From the NCBI GenBank assembly GCA_033675265.1, contig JAUJYZ010000164.1, positions 67,001-131,000 on the forward strand: a DNA stretch of 64,000 bases. The letters run 5' to 3'. The DNA is from Actinostola sp. cb2023. Taxonomy: Eukaryota; Cnidaria; Anthozoa; Actiniaria; Actinostolidae. A program made the position numbers and the translations under genes. How positions within the stretch are numbered: the stretch's first letter is position 1; each line of letters begins with the position of its first letter. The notes under the pieces were generated by a model. The model saw only the letters and a list, made by a program, of their open reading frames with translations, did not search any database and was not told the DNA's origin. Below are positions 1 to 11,032 of this stretch, one piece after another.

Positions 1-354
1 CTGTTGTGCCGATTGGTTCCGGTAAGATTCTTTATAATAAATTCATAAATATCTATGAAAGGCAAATGTAAGAAGTGCAAGGAACCCTAAGAACAGGGTG
101 GCAAATGTTTTTTGCGTGACGCGTGAAAAAAATTAGACGCGTGATTCGTGATGATGCCCAAAATAGCCGCGCGTGATATTTACGCATTCTTGTTATTTTC
201 TTTACGAATGGGCAGTTTGAATTGTTGGGTACCGCAGTCATATAAATTTATGTAGAAAAACATTCCATTGCACTTCCATCGCACTTGATTTTTGGGGGTT
301 ATAAGGGAGAGATTTACAGTGGTCTGAGCACTTTTGGACACACTCAAGTTTGAT

Positions 355-1148
355 CACAGGCAGCCCAACCATTGTTTCTGAGGCTACTTATAATAAATAA
401 AAAGCAGGAGCCCATTACTCCTGAAAATAGGATATTTGTATGCGCGCGTCTTTTTTGATGGGTTTCCTGTAGTACTGATATGTTGGGCTCCCTGCCCTGT
501 GCGTAGTAATGTATTATGTTGGACTCTCTGTGCTTAGTATCGTATTATTTTGGGCTCCCTGTGCTTAGTAACGTATTCTGTTGGGCTCCCTGTGTGCATC
601 AAGAAGGACGCGCCCGCAGAAACTAAGCACAGGGAGCCCAACATAATACGTATTGCGCGCGCGCGTTCTAACACAGGAAACCACAGGCAGCCCAACCATT
701 GTTTCTGAGGCTACTAATAATATATTTGTATGCGCGCGTCTTTTTGTATGGGTTTCCTGTGGTAGAGCGCGCGCGCGACACGTATTATATTGGGTTCCCT
801 GTGCATACAAATGTATGATGTTGGGATCCCTGTGCGCATCCCGCGCGTCCCGCAGTACATGTGTATATTTAACTATGTACATTGCTGCGGGCGCGTCCCA
901 CAGGACGCACACAGGGATCCCAACATTATACATTTCTATGCACAGGGAACCCAATATAATACGTATCGCGCGCGCGCGCTCTACCACAGGAAACCCATAA
1001 AAAAGACGCAAATATATTTTTATTAGCAGTCAAAAGCAATGGTTGGGCTGCCTGTGAGGAAACCCACAAAAAGACGCGTGCATATAAATATATTTTTATT
1101 TTTTAGAATTTTAAAATAGCCTCAGAAGCAATGGTTGGGCTGCCTGTG
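355..1148. mobile_element. Nested palindromic foldback element (MITE-like)
   Basis: The outer ends are inverted copies of CACAGGCAGCCCAACCATTG (355 on the + strand; its complement ends at 1148). A second complete pair lies inside at 682-1056. Internal words such as TTGGGCTCCCTGTG recur in both orientations, with GC alternations (GCGCGCGCGC) at about 654 and 966. No transposase is visible; all open frames here are by-products of the palindrome. A partial relative lies at 16450-16555. It looks like one foldback inserted in or duplicated within another of the same family. Confidence 0.8.
682..1056. repeat. About 375-bp near-perfect palindrome (inner foldback)
   Basis: The left half (from CACAGGCAGCCCAACC) reads as the reverse complement of the right half around a centre near 869, with only scattered mismatches. 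Single strands could fold into a hairpin of about 185 bp. No coding content is supported. Confidence 0.85.
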
Positions 1149-1320
1149 GTTTGACGCCCAATACTGCTTCACTAAAACCATAACATGTGCAACTTCAACA
1201 TTATTGTTTAGCAAATCAAATTGCATAGTTGAAATGTTTATAAATGTCTTTCTTATTAAAATTATATTAAACATGCATTTGTATCCGATATTATTTCGTT
1301 GGCACAGCTTTGTGTGAGAC

Positions 1321-2029
1321 ATGTCGACATACCATTATAAAAGAAGAGCACATGAACCTGACAATAACACTGCCAATGTAAGTATATGTATTTTTGTACT
1401 TTGCATGTACATGAGCCATTCAGGAAACGCCCAAGACCCATCATCAAAGAACGACATCTATTCATGTAGCGAGACTGATTGCGTTCCCACTTTCAAGACA
1501 AGTTCTGAAGCAGAGGCTCATATGGACATTGGTAAACATGTGAGAAAAAAAACCGAGAGAGAATCTATTTACGATTCAATAAGGACTGACCTGGGCTGAG
1601 AAAGTTACTGGTGTACAATATACTACCATAACCAGACCATCAGAACACATAGAAGAATCAAGCCTCGAACAACAGCATCAGTCACCGGATTCGTGCGGGG
1701 CCTCTGAAAGCCAAGTAGCTATCGGGTGGGCCCTAAAGACCAGCAGAACTTGGACAAGAATGTGAGAAAAGGCCAAATTATTTCTTACAGAGCAATTTGA
1801 CGCTGGGGCTGCAAGTGGGCTAAAGGCAGATCCAGCACAGCTGGCCATGGTATCTAGAGAAATGAAAAGAGCGAAAGATGAGCATGGAACACGTTACCAG
1901 AAATATGAGACAAGATGGCCGCCACGCATGCTCACTTTGCACGAATACGATCACAAAATGGCTACTACAATTTACAGTAAATGTATGAGGACTTTGGATA
2001 AATATTGGATTTTATTTCCACGTCGCTAA
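1321..2029 (+). pseudogene. Broken C2H2-type zinc-finger gene, unrecognised family
   Basis: An ATG at 1321 opens 92 codons. Residues 49-73 hold a zinc-finger-like pattern: C-x4-C, then two His spaced by five (YSCSETDC...EAHMDIGKH). The frame stops near 1597. A different frame continues the same kind of protein (AEKVTGVQYTT, then GWALKTSRTW), is broken by a TGA at 1763-1765, and resumes (EKAKLFLTEQFDAG, LKADPAQLAMVSREMKRAKD) to a stop at 2029. One frameshift plus one nonsense codon is the simplest reading. The composition is protein-like and basic/acidic rather than repeat-like. Dispersed cnidarian proteins with a similar finger followed by an FFSR segment come to mind, and the remnant at 33167 could be the missing C-terminal part of such a protein, but this is from memory and unchecked. 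An intron within 1379-1424 (GTAAGT...TTCAG) is possible but does not keep frame. Confidence 0.5.
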
Positions 2030-2640
2030 TTTACAAACTTCGGGTAGTTTGAATTACAATTAATAGTTCTTAGGTGACGTTCTCACAATAAAATCAATTG
2101 AATTCCGCTTCGAGAAAGTGGTTCCTTTTCGTAGTTTCATAAGTCACCTAAGCGTCTATACATGGTCACCATGGAATCTAGAATCGGGCCATAATTGCCA
2201 AACTTTGTAAATTCCTACCTTCTAAACTGTGAAGAGTGCAATTTTCGGGTAGCTCGTTTGGTGTGTAGTGTCCATTCGTGAAACATTTGCACCTAATAAC
2301 TGCTCTAAATAACGAGTATCAAGTGGTTCCATTTGTCGATAAACACAGCTCACTTTTGGAGTTGATCAACAAGAACTGTTCGCCATTTTCAAGCGTCTAT
2401 GAGCACGGAAAGAGCAAAATTACGCTGCCTCCTGTTATGTTTGGCTGCCATTTTGAATAGAGCTTTGCAGTCTGGGAATTTTACGTGTTATACCGCTGTT
2501 CTATGAAGCTTGGGGCTCCTAAATAGCGCGAATTTTGAACTCATAGTATACAGATTGGGTTTCCTGTGGCATATAGAAAATATCAAAGTGCCTTCCGTGA
2601 CTCGTTCGTACTCTGTGCCGAGCGTAAGCGAACACTTTAT

Positions 2641-3408
2641 TACTCGGGCACTTCCGAAGGAAGCCCGAGTTATAAAATGCGTTTTTCGGTAGTCGTCGTC
2701 GGTCGTCGTCGTCGTAGTCCGGTCAAAGAATGACGAAAGTATGCGACGTATTTAATCGTATCGAGTTTCAAGATTACTCAGCAGATAAGAAAAAAACAAA
2801 CGACACACAGGACTCAAGTAGATTTGAATCTTAGTTTTGAAAGCAGCTGTAGATCTTCAAGCTATTAAAGGTCAGGATTCTAGTTCATCGTTCAATGACT
2901 AGAAGTGGTAGAAGGACTAGAAGCTCGCTTAAAATATATTTAACAAAAACAAACGTGAGGGCGTTATCAGAACCATCTGACCTATGCAACCTCAAGACGT
3001 ATCATGTACATACTCACCCGCCACATGGTCTCCCTCGTCACTCAACTGTCACTGATTGTCATGACGTCAGAGAAATGATATTGTATTGAAGAAGATGTCC
3101 TTGTTTTATTCGACGTTCGAACCGTAACTCGAACCCGAACTCGAACTCGATTCCAAACTCGACGTTTCGGGATCTGAAGCTAGAGAGGGGGCCTTTACAC
3201 GAACTCATCAAAATCAAATCAATTGAACTCAAAGTCAAAAGGTAATCAAATGAACTCAAAGTCAAAGGCAAATCAAATGAACTCGACACATACATGTATA
3301 TACATAGTCTCCCTCGTCACGCAACTGTCAGTCATTGTCAGGTCTCTCCTCACGCAACTGACATTGTCCTTGTCATAAGCCCGAGTGTACGCTCATTGAG
3401 CGTCTTGT
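2641..3408 (+). mobile_element. Helitron-like non-autonomous element, family 1 (copy H1)
   Basis: The 5' end is a terminal hairpin (ACTCGGGC, TTCC...GGAAG, CCCGAGTTATAAAATG). The 3' end carries the inverted 5' word (GCCCGAGT, about 3379-3386), then a short hairpin CGCTCATTGAGCG and CTTG. This is a 5'-word / 3'-subterminal-inverted-word / 3'-hairpin plan, as described for Helentron/HINE-type elements. No Rep/helicase is encoded. A near-identical copy lies in reverse at 45050-45805. A 64-codon ATG ORF (2895-3089) is present in both copies with one residue difference, probably by recent common origin only. Confidence 0.7.
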
Positions 3409-3599
3409 ATTGAAGTGTAAAAAGCAAGGAATGAAAACAAAGTATCTACTAGTTTAAGTTGTTTAACTGCTAGTTCCTATTATAATTAATGATGATCTCT
3501 AACCAAGAGAGCTTAAACACGACCCCACATACAAGCTGTAGCTTTAACAATTTATCGTGTATAAATAAAAGTTATTATTATTAACATTTCGTGTAATAT

Positions 3600-3810
3600 T
3601 GCTGGAAATTGTGTTGCAGCATGTGTCCACCCCTGCAAATGATTGCTCGCAATTGACTAGCGCGCGCTCACACGACGTAATTTGTTGCTCGCAATGTTGC
3701 TAAAGTAGGACTCGATTCAACTTCTGCAACATTGGAGCCAAATGCTGCAACAATATACGTGTTGCTGCAGGGAATGTTGCACGAAATGTTGCATCGTGTG
3801 TTCGCACCTT
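3600..3810. repeat. GTTGCA-rich AT-poor fragment, probable old MITE piece
   Basis: About 200 bp with repeated TGTTGCA/TGCAACA words in both orientations (for example near 3612, 3735, 3772 and 3786). Full terminal repeats could not be delimited. No gene is seen between 3409 and 3878. Confidence 0.3.
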
Positions 3811-4325
3811 TAATCTAATTATGACGCTGACAGATGAATAACTAAAATTGTTATTATTATAAAGAGAAAGGACGTTAACCCATTCGCTCCTGAGCTATTT
3901 TGAGTTTTTTAGCGATTTTCTGGACCTAATCACGCAATAGGAAATTTCGATTCCATATAAGGGGTTTCCATGGAAATCTTGGCAGTTCTGAAAGTCCACG
4001 GGCTCAGGTTCTCACGTGTGCTGCCTTTCTTCTTGTGAGCTCGTCGGGGCTGGTAGATCTTTCTACCTCAAGAAGGCCAATTTTGCATTTTAGAGTGTTT
4101 TATAGCCATTATTCGCCACAGAAGCCTCCAGAACAGCATCATTAAGCTTTACTGGCATGGTAGAGACCGTTCTCCTGGAAGAAATCAGGAGTAAGATACG
4201 AATTCACGAAGAGATATCGGCAGCTCGTTGAGATTTTCCAAAATGGCGGATTTTCCAAAATGGTCTTTCTGTGGTGGATTCCAGGGCCTACAAAGGCATT
4301 TTTGGCGACTTTGGACTTGTAAAGA

Positions 4326-4610
4326 ATGCAACCGGTGCAATATTTTGCCTGTAGGACCGAGTGGCTCGACACTCTAAAAAAGTCTAAAAAACGGAAAGGG
4401 CGGGATGCTTGCTGTCAAAAATTCCCGTATGTTCCCGGCATCCTTTTCGGGCGTGCAGAAGGAAAACACGTGTTTGCGAAAGTAGTCCTAAGGAAATGGC
4501 TATTGTTCGGTGAGTTAAGGAAGAGAGAGGGGGAAATTCACGAATATATCAAGAAGAGAGATGGAAGTTTGCTGAGAAAGAACAGAAAGTGGCGTTTTGT
4601 TTCAAAATGA
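4326..4610 (+). CDS. Doubtful small ORF inside the piggyBac-like element
   Basis: ATG-initiated, 94 codons, rich in Lys and Arg (for example TLKKSKKRKGRDACC), with no recognised domain and no visible signal or membrane segment. It lies wholly within the transposon at 3879-6065. It may be a fragment of a lost transposase or chance. Kept only because it is the longest + strand frame in the element. Confidence 0.12.
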   Translation: MQPVQYFACRTEWLDTLKKSKKRKGRDACCQKFPYVPGILFGRAEGKHVFAKVVLRKWLLFGELRKREGEIHEYIKKRDGSLLRKNRKWRFVSK

Positions 4611-4792
4611 TGTATTTTGGAAGAAAATCCAAGTCAAATGTCGTTCATTTTCGAGGTGTGAAATTGCGTCAAAAACACGCATTTTTGATTTCTATGAAAA
4701 ACAAATTGAACTAATGCCCAGAAATCGTACTTGTAAGTCAGTTTACTTGAGGTTAAAATGTGAAGAGTTATCTAGTTGTCACTAATAACTGG

Positions 4793-5975
4793 CCATGAGA
4801 TCAGGAGGGAAGGGGTGACTCTATTGTTCTCGAATTAGCATTTTCACTCAATCAGACCTACCAGTGTGACGTCACGGCTCGTTCGAACGAATTTCAATAT
4901 GGCAGCCAATCTGGTCTTCTTTATGCCGACTATAAAACGCTCAATATTCTGTTCAGATCTACATGTACAGTCTTAGCCTCCTCCGCAGGCTACTTTACGG
5001 AATGGCATTTGTATCGGAATTGGGATTCCTGTGGTATGTAAAAAAACATTTCCCTCTCTTCATCACACAGGAACCTCAAACCCCAAGGAGTTGCCTGCGG
5101 AGGAGGCTAGTACAGTCTATATGTATATTTTTTTAGTTCGGCTAATGTGTAAGAATATCTCTACCGAGATAAAAGTAATGTAAGGATTACGTGTTTTTTT
5201 CGGAGTTTTAGTCTTGACGGTTATCAAAATGGAGACCGTCAAACCTTTCGACCGGGTAAAGGTCTCGGCTTTCTAGAGAAGCTAAATTAAGTAATGGTTA
5301 CTTCAAACAAGGAGGTCCTACTTAGAAGGTAATAATCATGGACTGTGTGGAATATGGTGGATGTACATGCTCTGAATCTTTGTATCTTTTTTGAAGTAAC
5401 CATTACTTAATTTAGCTTCTCTAGAAAGCCGAGAACTTTACCCGGTCGAAAGATTTCGGTCTCCATTTTGAAAACCATCAAGACTAAAACTCCGAAACAC
5501 TTAATCCTTGCATTAGTTTTATCTCGGTAGAGATATTCTTACACATCAATACCTCTAGATACTAAAAATATATACATATATACCCCATTCACACCAAACC
5601 TTGTTTAGTTAAACTGAGCTTTTCTCGCTTCTCTAATTCGAGGGCATTTAATTACACAAGAATCAAACTATCTGGAATTTCTACTGTGCAACATAAAGGA
5701 CAATTTACCAGCAGTTTTGTGCCAAAGGTAGCGTGGCGTTTGTAGATCATTTCTAAACCTGTTTAGTTAAACCACTTTAAAACATGTTTAAGCCTCGGTG
5801 TGAACGGGGTAATAGACTGTACATGTAGATCTGAACAGAATAGTGAGCGTTTTATAGTCGGCATAAAGAAGACCAGATTGGCTGCCATATTGAAGCTAGC
5901 TGTGACGTCACACTGGCAGGCATGAGTGCTTCATTTTTGAACAATAGAGTCACCCCCTCCCTCCTGCATGAGATC
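4793..5975. repeat. Foldback element with three nested inverted-repeat pairs
   Basis: Outer arms about 4793-4970 and 5810-5975 are mutual reverse complements (shared words GGTGACTCTATTGTTC and AAGAAGACCAGATTGGC). Inner arms about 5130-5310 and 5395-5560 form a second pair (CGACCGGGTAAAG). A small third pair (CCTCCGCAGGCTA at 4980, its complement near 5095) lies in the left half. The whole block sits inside the piggyBac-like element and has no coding potential. Confidence 0.75.
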
Positions 5976-6069
5976 GATGTTACGAAAATTCAGAAAGTTA
6001 GAATTTTTCAAACTGAGCAGTATCGATGTTTACGGCCGGTTTCGGCCGGTGTAGGAGTCAATGGGTTAA

Positions 6070-7636
6070 ACAATGAGCAATAAGCAATACTAGTACGACG
6101 TGCCGTGTGACATACTACCGTCATATAAACTTCGAGAAGATTTATTTTAAAATATCAGCTTAGAAAGTTCATCCGGACCCTTGTGGCGAAGATGCAGCGA
6201 TCAATCAACTTAACCATTTCTCGCACTATTTACGTGCACGTTTGATGTCCTACGCAAAGACGGTTACAAGAAACAAATGATTAATGTCGATTTGCGTCAC
6301 ATATGTTATCTCCCCTGCAGCTACATGATGTATTTATATGTAGCGCTTAAGATTGTATTTGAACTGATTAGATGGGTTCAGGTCTTGAGGAAGTCTTTAC
6401 AAGAGGAAGATAAGCAAACGAGTAAGTTCAAGGTTTGATGTTTTTATTTGTTAAACAACGATGATTTTTGAGTGTTTGGATGCCGTACGGAGTTTTTTTT
6501 AATTTTTTTTTTTAAACATGTAAGTTTAAATGTGTTTTCGTGATCTAATTGAAACGTTAATACCGTGTTTTTTTTAGATTTGCTCTCAGATTATTATTAT
6601 TTATAGTTTTGTTCGTTTAAAGTAGCCTGTGAACAAGCTTATTTTTTTCTTTTGAAAATCGGTTACATATAAAGTGAATAGGGGGGTTATGGTTCAGTAT
6701 TTTGTGATTTGAGCTTCGCATTTGCGAGTTACTGACCATTTTAATAAATCCCACAACGCAATGAGTTTCCGTGCTTTACGTCACATTTACAATTCTAGAT
6801 CTATTGAAAAGAATTATATTCAAAAGAATAAATCTGATGTCAAGCGCGGGAAATCATGCATTGTGGGATTTATGAAAAGGGTAACAGGTTTGAAATTTAG
6901 TATCGTAACTATACCCAATCATACGAAAACGACTCTTTATGAGAAGTAGCTTTGCCTGTGAAGTTACAATACCAACTATGAAGGTAAGATTCACGTCGCC
7001 GTCGTAGATTTTGCTAATCGTAAATTCCTTAACTTATTTGATCAGCGCCAACCTCGACTTGAAAAAATAACTGTCAAATGTCTAGTAACTGAGGTATGGG
7101 TCTAATATTCTTCGATAAAATCACCGAAAAGTGTGGCAGCCATGTTGGCTGATAAAACGGTGTTTTTGTTGTTGTTTTTTTTTTGTTGTATTTTTTGTAT
7201 TTTTTTTTGTAAATTTTTTTTGTATTTTGTTTTCAGAAAATTTGTTTGCAATTTTTTTTTAGTAATTTTTTTAATTATTTTTTGACATTTAAGAAGTATC
7301 TATTCGTCCTCCCAACAAACATGGCCGCCATTGAAAACAACAATTAGTTAATGAACATGTCCATAATTAGAGCACTCACTCAGGAAAACCTGAGCTCGAA
7401 CGAAAACTGCCGGAAAGTGATTTGTTTTTCATTATTTGTAGACACACATAACAAACAACATAACAAACAATTTAATAGGAGTTTCCTGCACTGATCAGGA
7501 AAACGCGAGCTTTTTAGCTTTTTAGCTTGCGGCGAAAACCGGAAACAAATAATTTGGTTTGAAATATTTTGACTGAAATGACTCGTACTTCCGTTTACCA
7601 TATAAGGTCATGAGAATATACAAAATATGACAGCGT
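6070..7636. other. Gene-free AT-rich stretch
   Basis: No gene is supported. At 6655-6750 there is a segment (ATATAAAGTGAATAG... to TTCGCATTTGCGAG) that recurs as both arms of the inverted repeat at 51455-52100. At 7150-7270 there are long T-tracts between two copies of a short ATGGC(C/T)GCCA-like motif, possibly a MITE. Confidence 0.5.
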
Positions 7637-7639
7637 ATA

Positions 7640-7801
7640 TAGACCGAATGCAATAATGGCGTCCAATTTCAATTGCCATTGTTCTGGACTAACTAGCCTC
7701 GTGTTCATGTGGTAACACAAAAGCATTTTCACCTGTATGAGAGGCTAGTCAGTCCAGAACAATGGCAATTGAAATTGGACGCCATTATTGCATTCGGTCT
7801 A
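7640..7801. mobile_element. Palindromic MITE, AGACCGAATGC family, copy 1
   Basis: The arms start AGACCGAATGCAATAATGG and are near-perfect reverse complements over about 75 bp each around a short centre near 7720. Complete, uninterrupted and about 160 bp long. Relatives lie at 8011-8250 and, diverged, at 52115-52277. Confidence 0.85.
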
Positions 7802-8010
7802 TTACACAGTAGCACGCGGAAACAGAGCAAAAATGGCCGAAGTTGAACGAACCAAGACATAAATATAAATAGGTATAACGCCATATGGGCTCGGATAATA
7901 CAACAGAACTATATTTGCTTGTATTTTGATACTGAAGCAACAACGTAAAAGTATAAAAAGAGTAAAAGTAATGAAGTAATGTAGTTGTTATACGTATTTT
8001 GTCATAGTAT

Positions 8011-8250
8011 ACACCGAATACAATAATGGCGTCCAATTTCAATTGCCATTGTTCTGGACTGACTAGCCTCGTGTTCATGTGGAAACACAAAAGCATTTTC
8101 ACCTGTATGAGAGGCTAGTCAGTCTAGAACATTCAAATCAAATCAAATCAAAAGACTTTATTTTATGAGGGTGACACTAAATAGTCTCAGACTGATAAAC
8201 TTGTGGCCCTCTTGGCAATTGAAATTGGACGCTGCTATTGCATTCGGTCT
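8011..8250. mobile_element. Palindromic MITE, AGACCGAATGC family, copy 2 (interrupted)
   Basis: Same element as 7640-7801, but about 90 bp (8123-8214) of unrelated sequence interrupts the right arm. In the intact copy the corresponding joint is continuous (CAGAACAATGGCAATTG). Confidence 0.85.
8123..8214 (-). mobile_element. 5'-truncated retroposon tail inserted in a MITE
   Basis: On the minus strand this reads CACAAGTTTATCAGTCTGAG... and ends with ATAAAGTC followed by a short TTTGATTTGATTTGAT run. That resembles the 3' tail of a LINE or SINE. It is bounded on both sides by arms of the host MITE. No coding sequence is retained. Confidence 0.55.
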
Positions 8251-8374
8251 ATTTTTATTGAACAGTCCGCCAAGTAACAATCCAAGATATCATATTTAAA
8301 TTTTGTAAATAAGGATGTATTTTATCTATTTTTATCTTTCTATATGTATTTTTTTTGAGAAATAAAGTCTGTAT

Positions 8375-8535
8375 TATTATTATTATTTTATTTATTTTTT
8401 TTATTATTTTTTATTATAAATAATAATAATATGATAAGAATAATAAGAATAAGAATATAATAATAATAAGAATAATAAGAATAATATAAGAATAATAAGA
8501 ATAAGAATATAATAAGAATAAGAATAAGAATAAGA

Positions 8536-8567
<32 letters not shown>

Positions 8568-8575
8568 TATTTTAG
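8375..8575. repeat. ATT/ATAAGA microsatellite
   Basis: Runs of TTATT and AATAAG/AATAAT units. Preceded by AATAAAGTCTGTATTATT at 8361, which looks like a retroposon 3' end. Confidence 0.85.
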
Positions 8576-8762
8576 TAGGGAAACTAAATAATTATTAATA
8601 ATAATTATTATTTAACTCGTAAAATATCCGCGCGTATTGCAAATTTGCGTTAATTTGAAGAACATGGTATGACAGATTGGAGTGAAATAAAGACTGCTCC
8701 AATCCCATTTGCTTGTGCATTTGTGCATTAAAAACTATATTGGTAATGTTAAGGAGCAGATA

Positions 8763-9046
8763 CAGCTATTTCAAAAAACGTTGATACTGAATAGTGTATT
8801 CCAAGACCGAAATGCATTTTGGGACTCGTGTAATATTGTTTAAAGTAATATAAATAATAATATTTTATTTTATTTTTTGTGTATTCCATCAGAAACGGTT
8901 AACAATATACTAGCTCCATATGGCGAACAAATCGCCGCTGTATATTTACTTTTTATTTCAAAATAACGAGGCCCACAATGCCCTTTGGTCTTGGAATGCA
9001 CTATTCAGTATGCAGTATTCAATATTCAACGTTTTTGAAATAGCTG
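8763..9046. mobile_element. mariner-type MITE, CAGCTATTTC TIR, copy A
   Basis: Terminal inverted repeats CAGCTATTTCAAAAA...TTTTTGAAATAGCTG are flanked by TA on both sides, the target duplication expected for Tc1/mariner. Internal arms (ATACTGAATAGTG and CACTATTCAGTAT) are also inverted. Copies B and C (54551-54851, 61235-61500) share the ends but have a different interior. No transposase. Confidence 0.8.
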
Positions 9047-9049
9047 TAT

Positions 9050-10290
9050 AAGATAACTACTGCTTAGAAAACTACTATAGTCACATGTTGGAAGACATTG
9101 ACATCTATTTTATCTACTTTATCAAATTGTAAATAATCAAAACTAAACATTAAAAAAAAACTCAAATGAACATAACCTTATGTGAAAGGCTTCATTTAAG
9201 TGGTTAGGTACTTCAGTCAAAAATTACCTTATTGACCAATCAGATCGTAGACCCCAGCTGTAACCATAGCAACCATTCCTCTGGAATAGCATATATCCAC
9301 CACTACAGAACACGACCAAACCTGCCGGGATTCAGATTCAAATGATAGCAATTTTAATACGAAGCTTTCGTGAACAAACTGTAGTAGAATTGCCGCATTA
9401 GTCTAAATAGCTTATCTTACTTAGATTGCATATGATTGGCTGGAGGTAAGTCTATATACTCTCGTTCGTGTCTCAAGCGTCTGGCAGTAGATCTGTCAGT
9501 GTTGTACTCGCGCTTGGACCACGAATTCAATTTCAGGTAAATTGCCATTTTAACTCACATTTTAACTCACATTTTAACTCACATAACGTACGTAGACATT
9601 CTGTAGTCGTATGAAAATTTGAAGCATCAAAGAAGACTGCCAACGGTTTAGCGATTGAAACTAGCGATTCGGAGGAGTGGTTGGAAGCAGAAATGATTTT
9701 CTTTCTTTGCTTTGTTTTTTTTATTCGGAAAAGTTGTCTAATCTGGTGTCTTTTCTGAAATAATTTTAACTCTGTCGTTAGCTTTTCAAACCATAAAGTG
9801 ATGTGCAAATAATACGCTAGTTGTTTTTTATTTCAATTTTTAAAATACTTCCAGTAAGACCCCGTCCACACAACGCCCGTCCACACTAAAACGCTAACCT
9901 GCGTTTTCCTATTGTTTCTGGTAATGAGCTGATTGTTTTCGATTCCCTTGAGGATAGAGAACAAAATAAAAACGATGCGCTTTCAAACGAAAACGGAGTA
10001 GTGTGGACGGGCTAAATGTTTTCCGATCGCGAATATTACAATGAAATCACTCAAGCATTGAAATGGTTTTCATCGGAAGGAAGCGACAAGGCGCAGCCGG
10101 TGTGTGTATCAACAACCAGTTCAATCAATCGAGCTAAGAAAAACATACATTGAAAACATAGTATTTTGGAGCACACTTTCAAAACATAGAATAACAAAAA
10201 ATAACAAAATAAAAAGACAACAGCAACTTTATTTATCATATGCAGCCCGAAAAAGTCCTCTATCGGTTGTAAAGCGCATTGAAACGAATG
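9050..10290. other. Gene-free stretch with a short inverted-repeat element
   Basis: No gene is supported. At 9860-10012 the words CCGTCCACACTAAAACG and, inverted, GTGTGGACGGG bound about 150 bp, a probable MITE (hAT-like termini are often of the GTCCACAC type; inference). ACATTTTAACTC is repeated in tandem near 9545-9590. Confidence 0.4.
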
Positions 10291-10345
10291 TGAAATGCGC
10301 TATATAAGAACTGCCATTATTATTATTATTATTATTATTATTTAA
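10230..10345 (+). mobile_element. SINE 3' end with ATT tail
   Basis: GTAAAGCGCATTGAAACG, then GCGCTATATAAG and an ATT repeat tail. The same ending is found at 63185-63250, supporting a dispersed SINE family. The head could not be delimited. Confidence 0.5.
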
Positions 10346-10596
10346 ATGAGAATGTAATAAATACAACAACAACAGCCTTTATTTCAACACGATTGGGGTA
10401 GAGCAGCAAAGGATTGCTTCTAAGGAAGATGTTCCCTTCCTCGCTTGCTTGCTGACTAGCTTACAATTAAAGAAATATGTCAAGCACATCTTACAAACAT
10501 CTTCATACAAGTTGGCATTCAATAATGAATCGTTAGAGAAAATAATGAATATTTTCATAAACGATTGTATTGTTTATCGGAACTTTACTCAGAGAT

Positions 10597-10830
10597 CTGA
10601 TATACGAACAACCAAATCAACAATCTTAAGAGCGTGCCACTTGCCTCTCCAGCAAAAGAGGGGGGTTGTTAAACGAACATTTAACGTATTTTTCTTCCTT
10701 TTATATCATGATCTGATATATATATATGAACAACCAAATCAACAATCTTAAGAGCGTGCCACTTGCCTCTCCAGCAACAAAGGATGGGGTTGTTAATCAA
10801 GCATTGAACTGTTGGATTTTTTCTCTTTTT
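10597..10830. repeat. Two-copy tandem duplication of about 120 bp
   Basis: The segment from ATCTGATATA through CAACCAAATCAACAATC and GTGCCACTTGCC is present twice, at about 10597-10690 and 10711-10815, with small differences. Confidence 0.8.
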
Positions 10831-10834
10831 ATAT

Positions 10835-10986
10835 ACACTTGTTTTCAGAAACGTTGTCCTTTTACAAAATACAAAATAGTAAAATATTAAAAAGGAATTA
10901 ATTAGAGAAACAAAAGAAATTAATTCCTTTTTACTATTTACTATTTTGTATTTTGTAAATGGACAACGTTTTTGAAAACAGGTGTA
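10835..10986. mobile_element. Short MITE with ACACTTGTTTTC termini
   Basis: Left end ACACTTGTTTTCAGAAACG, right end its inverted complement (CGTTTTTGAAAACAGGTGT). The arms extend through ACAAAATACAAAATAGTAAA. Total about 150 bp, non-coding. Confidence 0.75.
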
Positions 10987-11032
10987 TGATTCGGCAAAAA
11001 TTACAATTATAATAGCCGTTTTTTAAAGCGGT

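Larger units (their letters stand above)
3879..6065. mobile_element. piggyBac-like non-autonomous DNA transposon (2.19 kb)
   Basis: The ends are CCCATTCGCTCC and GGAGTCAATGGG, an imperfect inverted repeat starting with CCC. They are flanked on both sides by TTAA (3875-3878 and 6066-6069), the target duplication of the piggyBac superfamily. No DDD transposase is recognisable; the best open frame inside (4326-4610, 94 codons, basic, unrecognised) is not convincing as a gene. A separate foldback element occupies 4793-5975. Confidence 0.65.

Noticed and set aside
565..1011. 148- and 115-codon frames on both strands
   Set aside because: Arise from the palindromic foldback; mirror each other and contain its repeated words.
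2895..3089. Conserved 64-codon ORF in Helitron-like copies H1 and H2
   Set aside because: The two copies are nearly identical at the DNA level throughout, so conservation of the frame is no evidence of coding; no domain seen.
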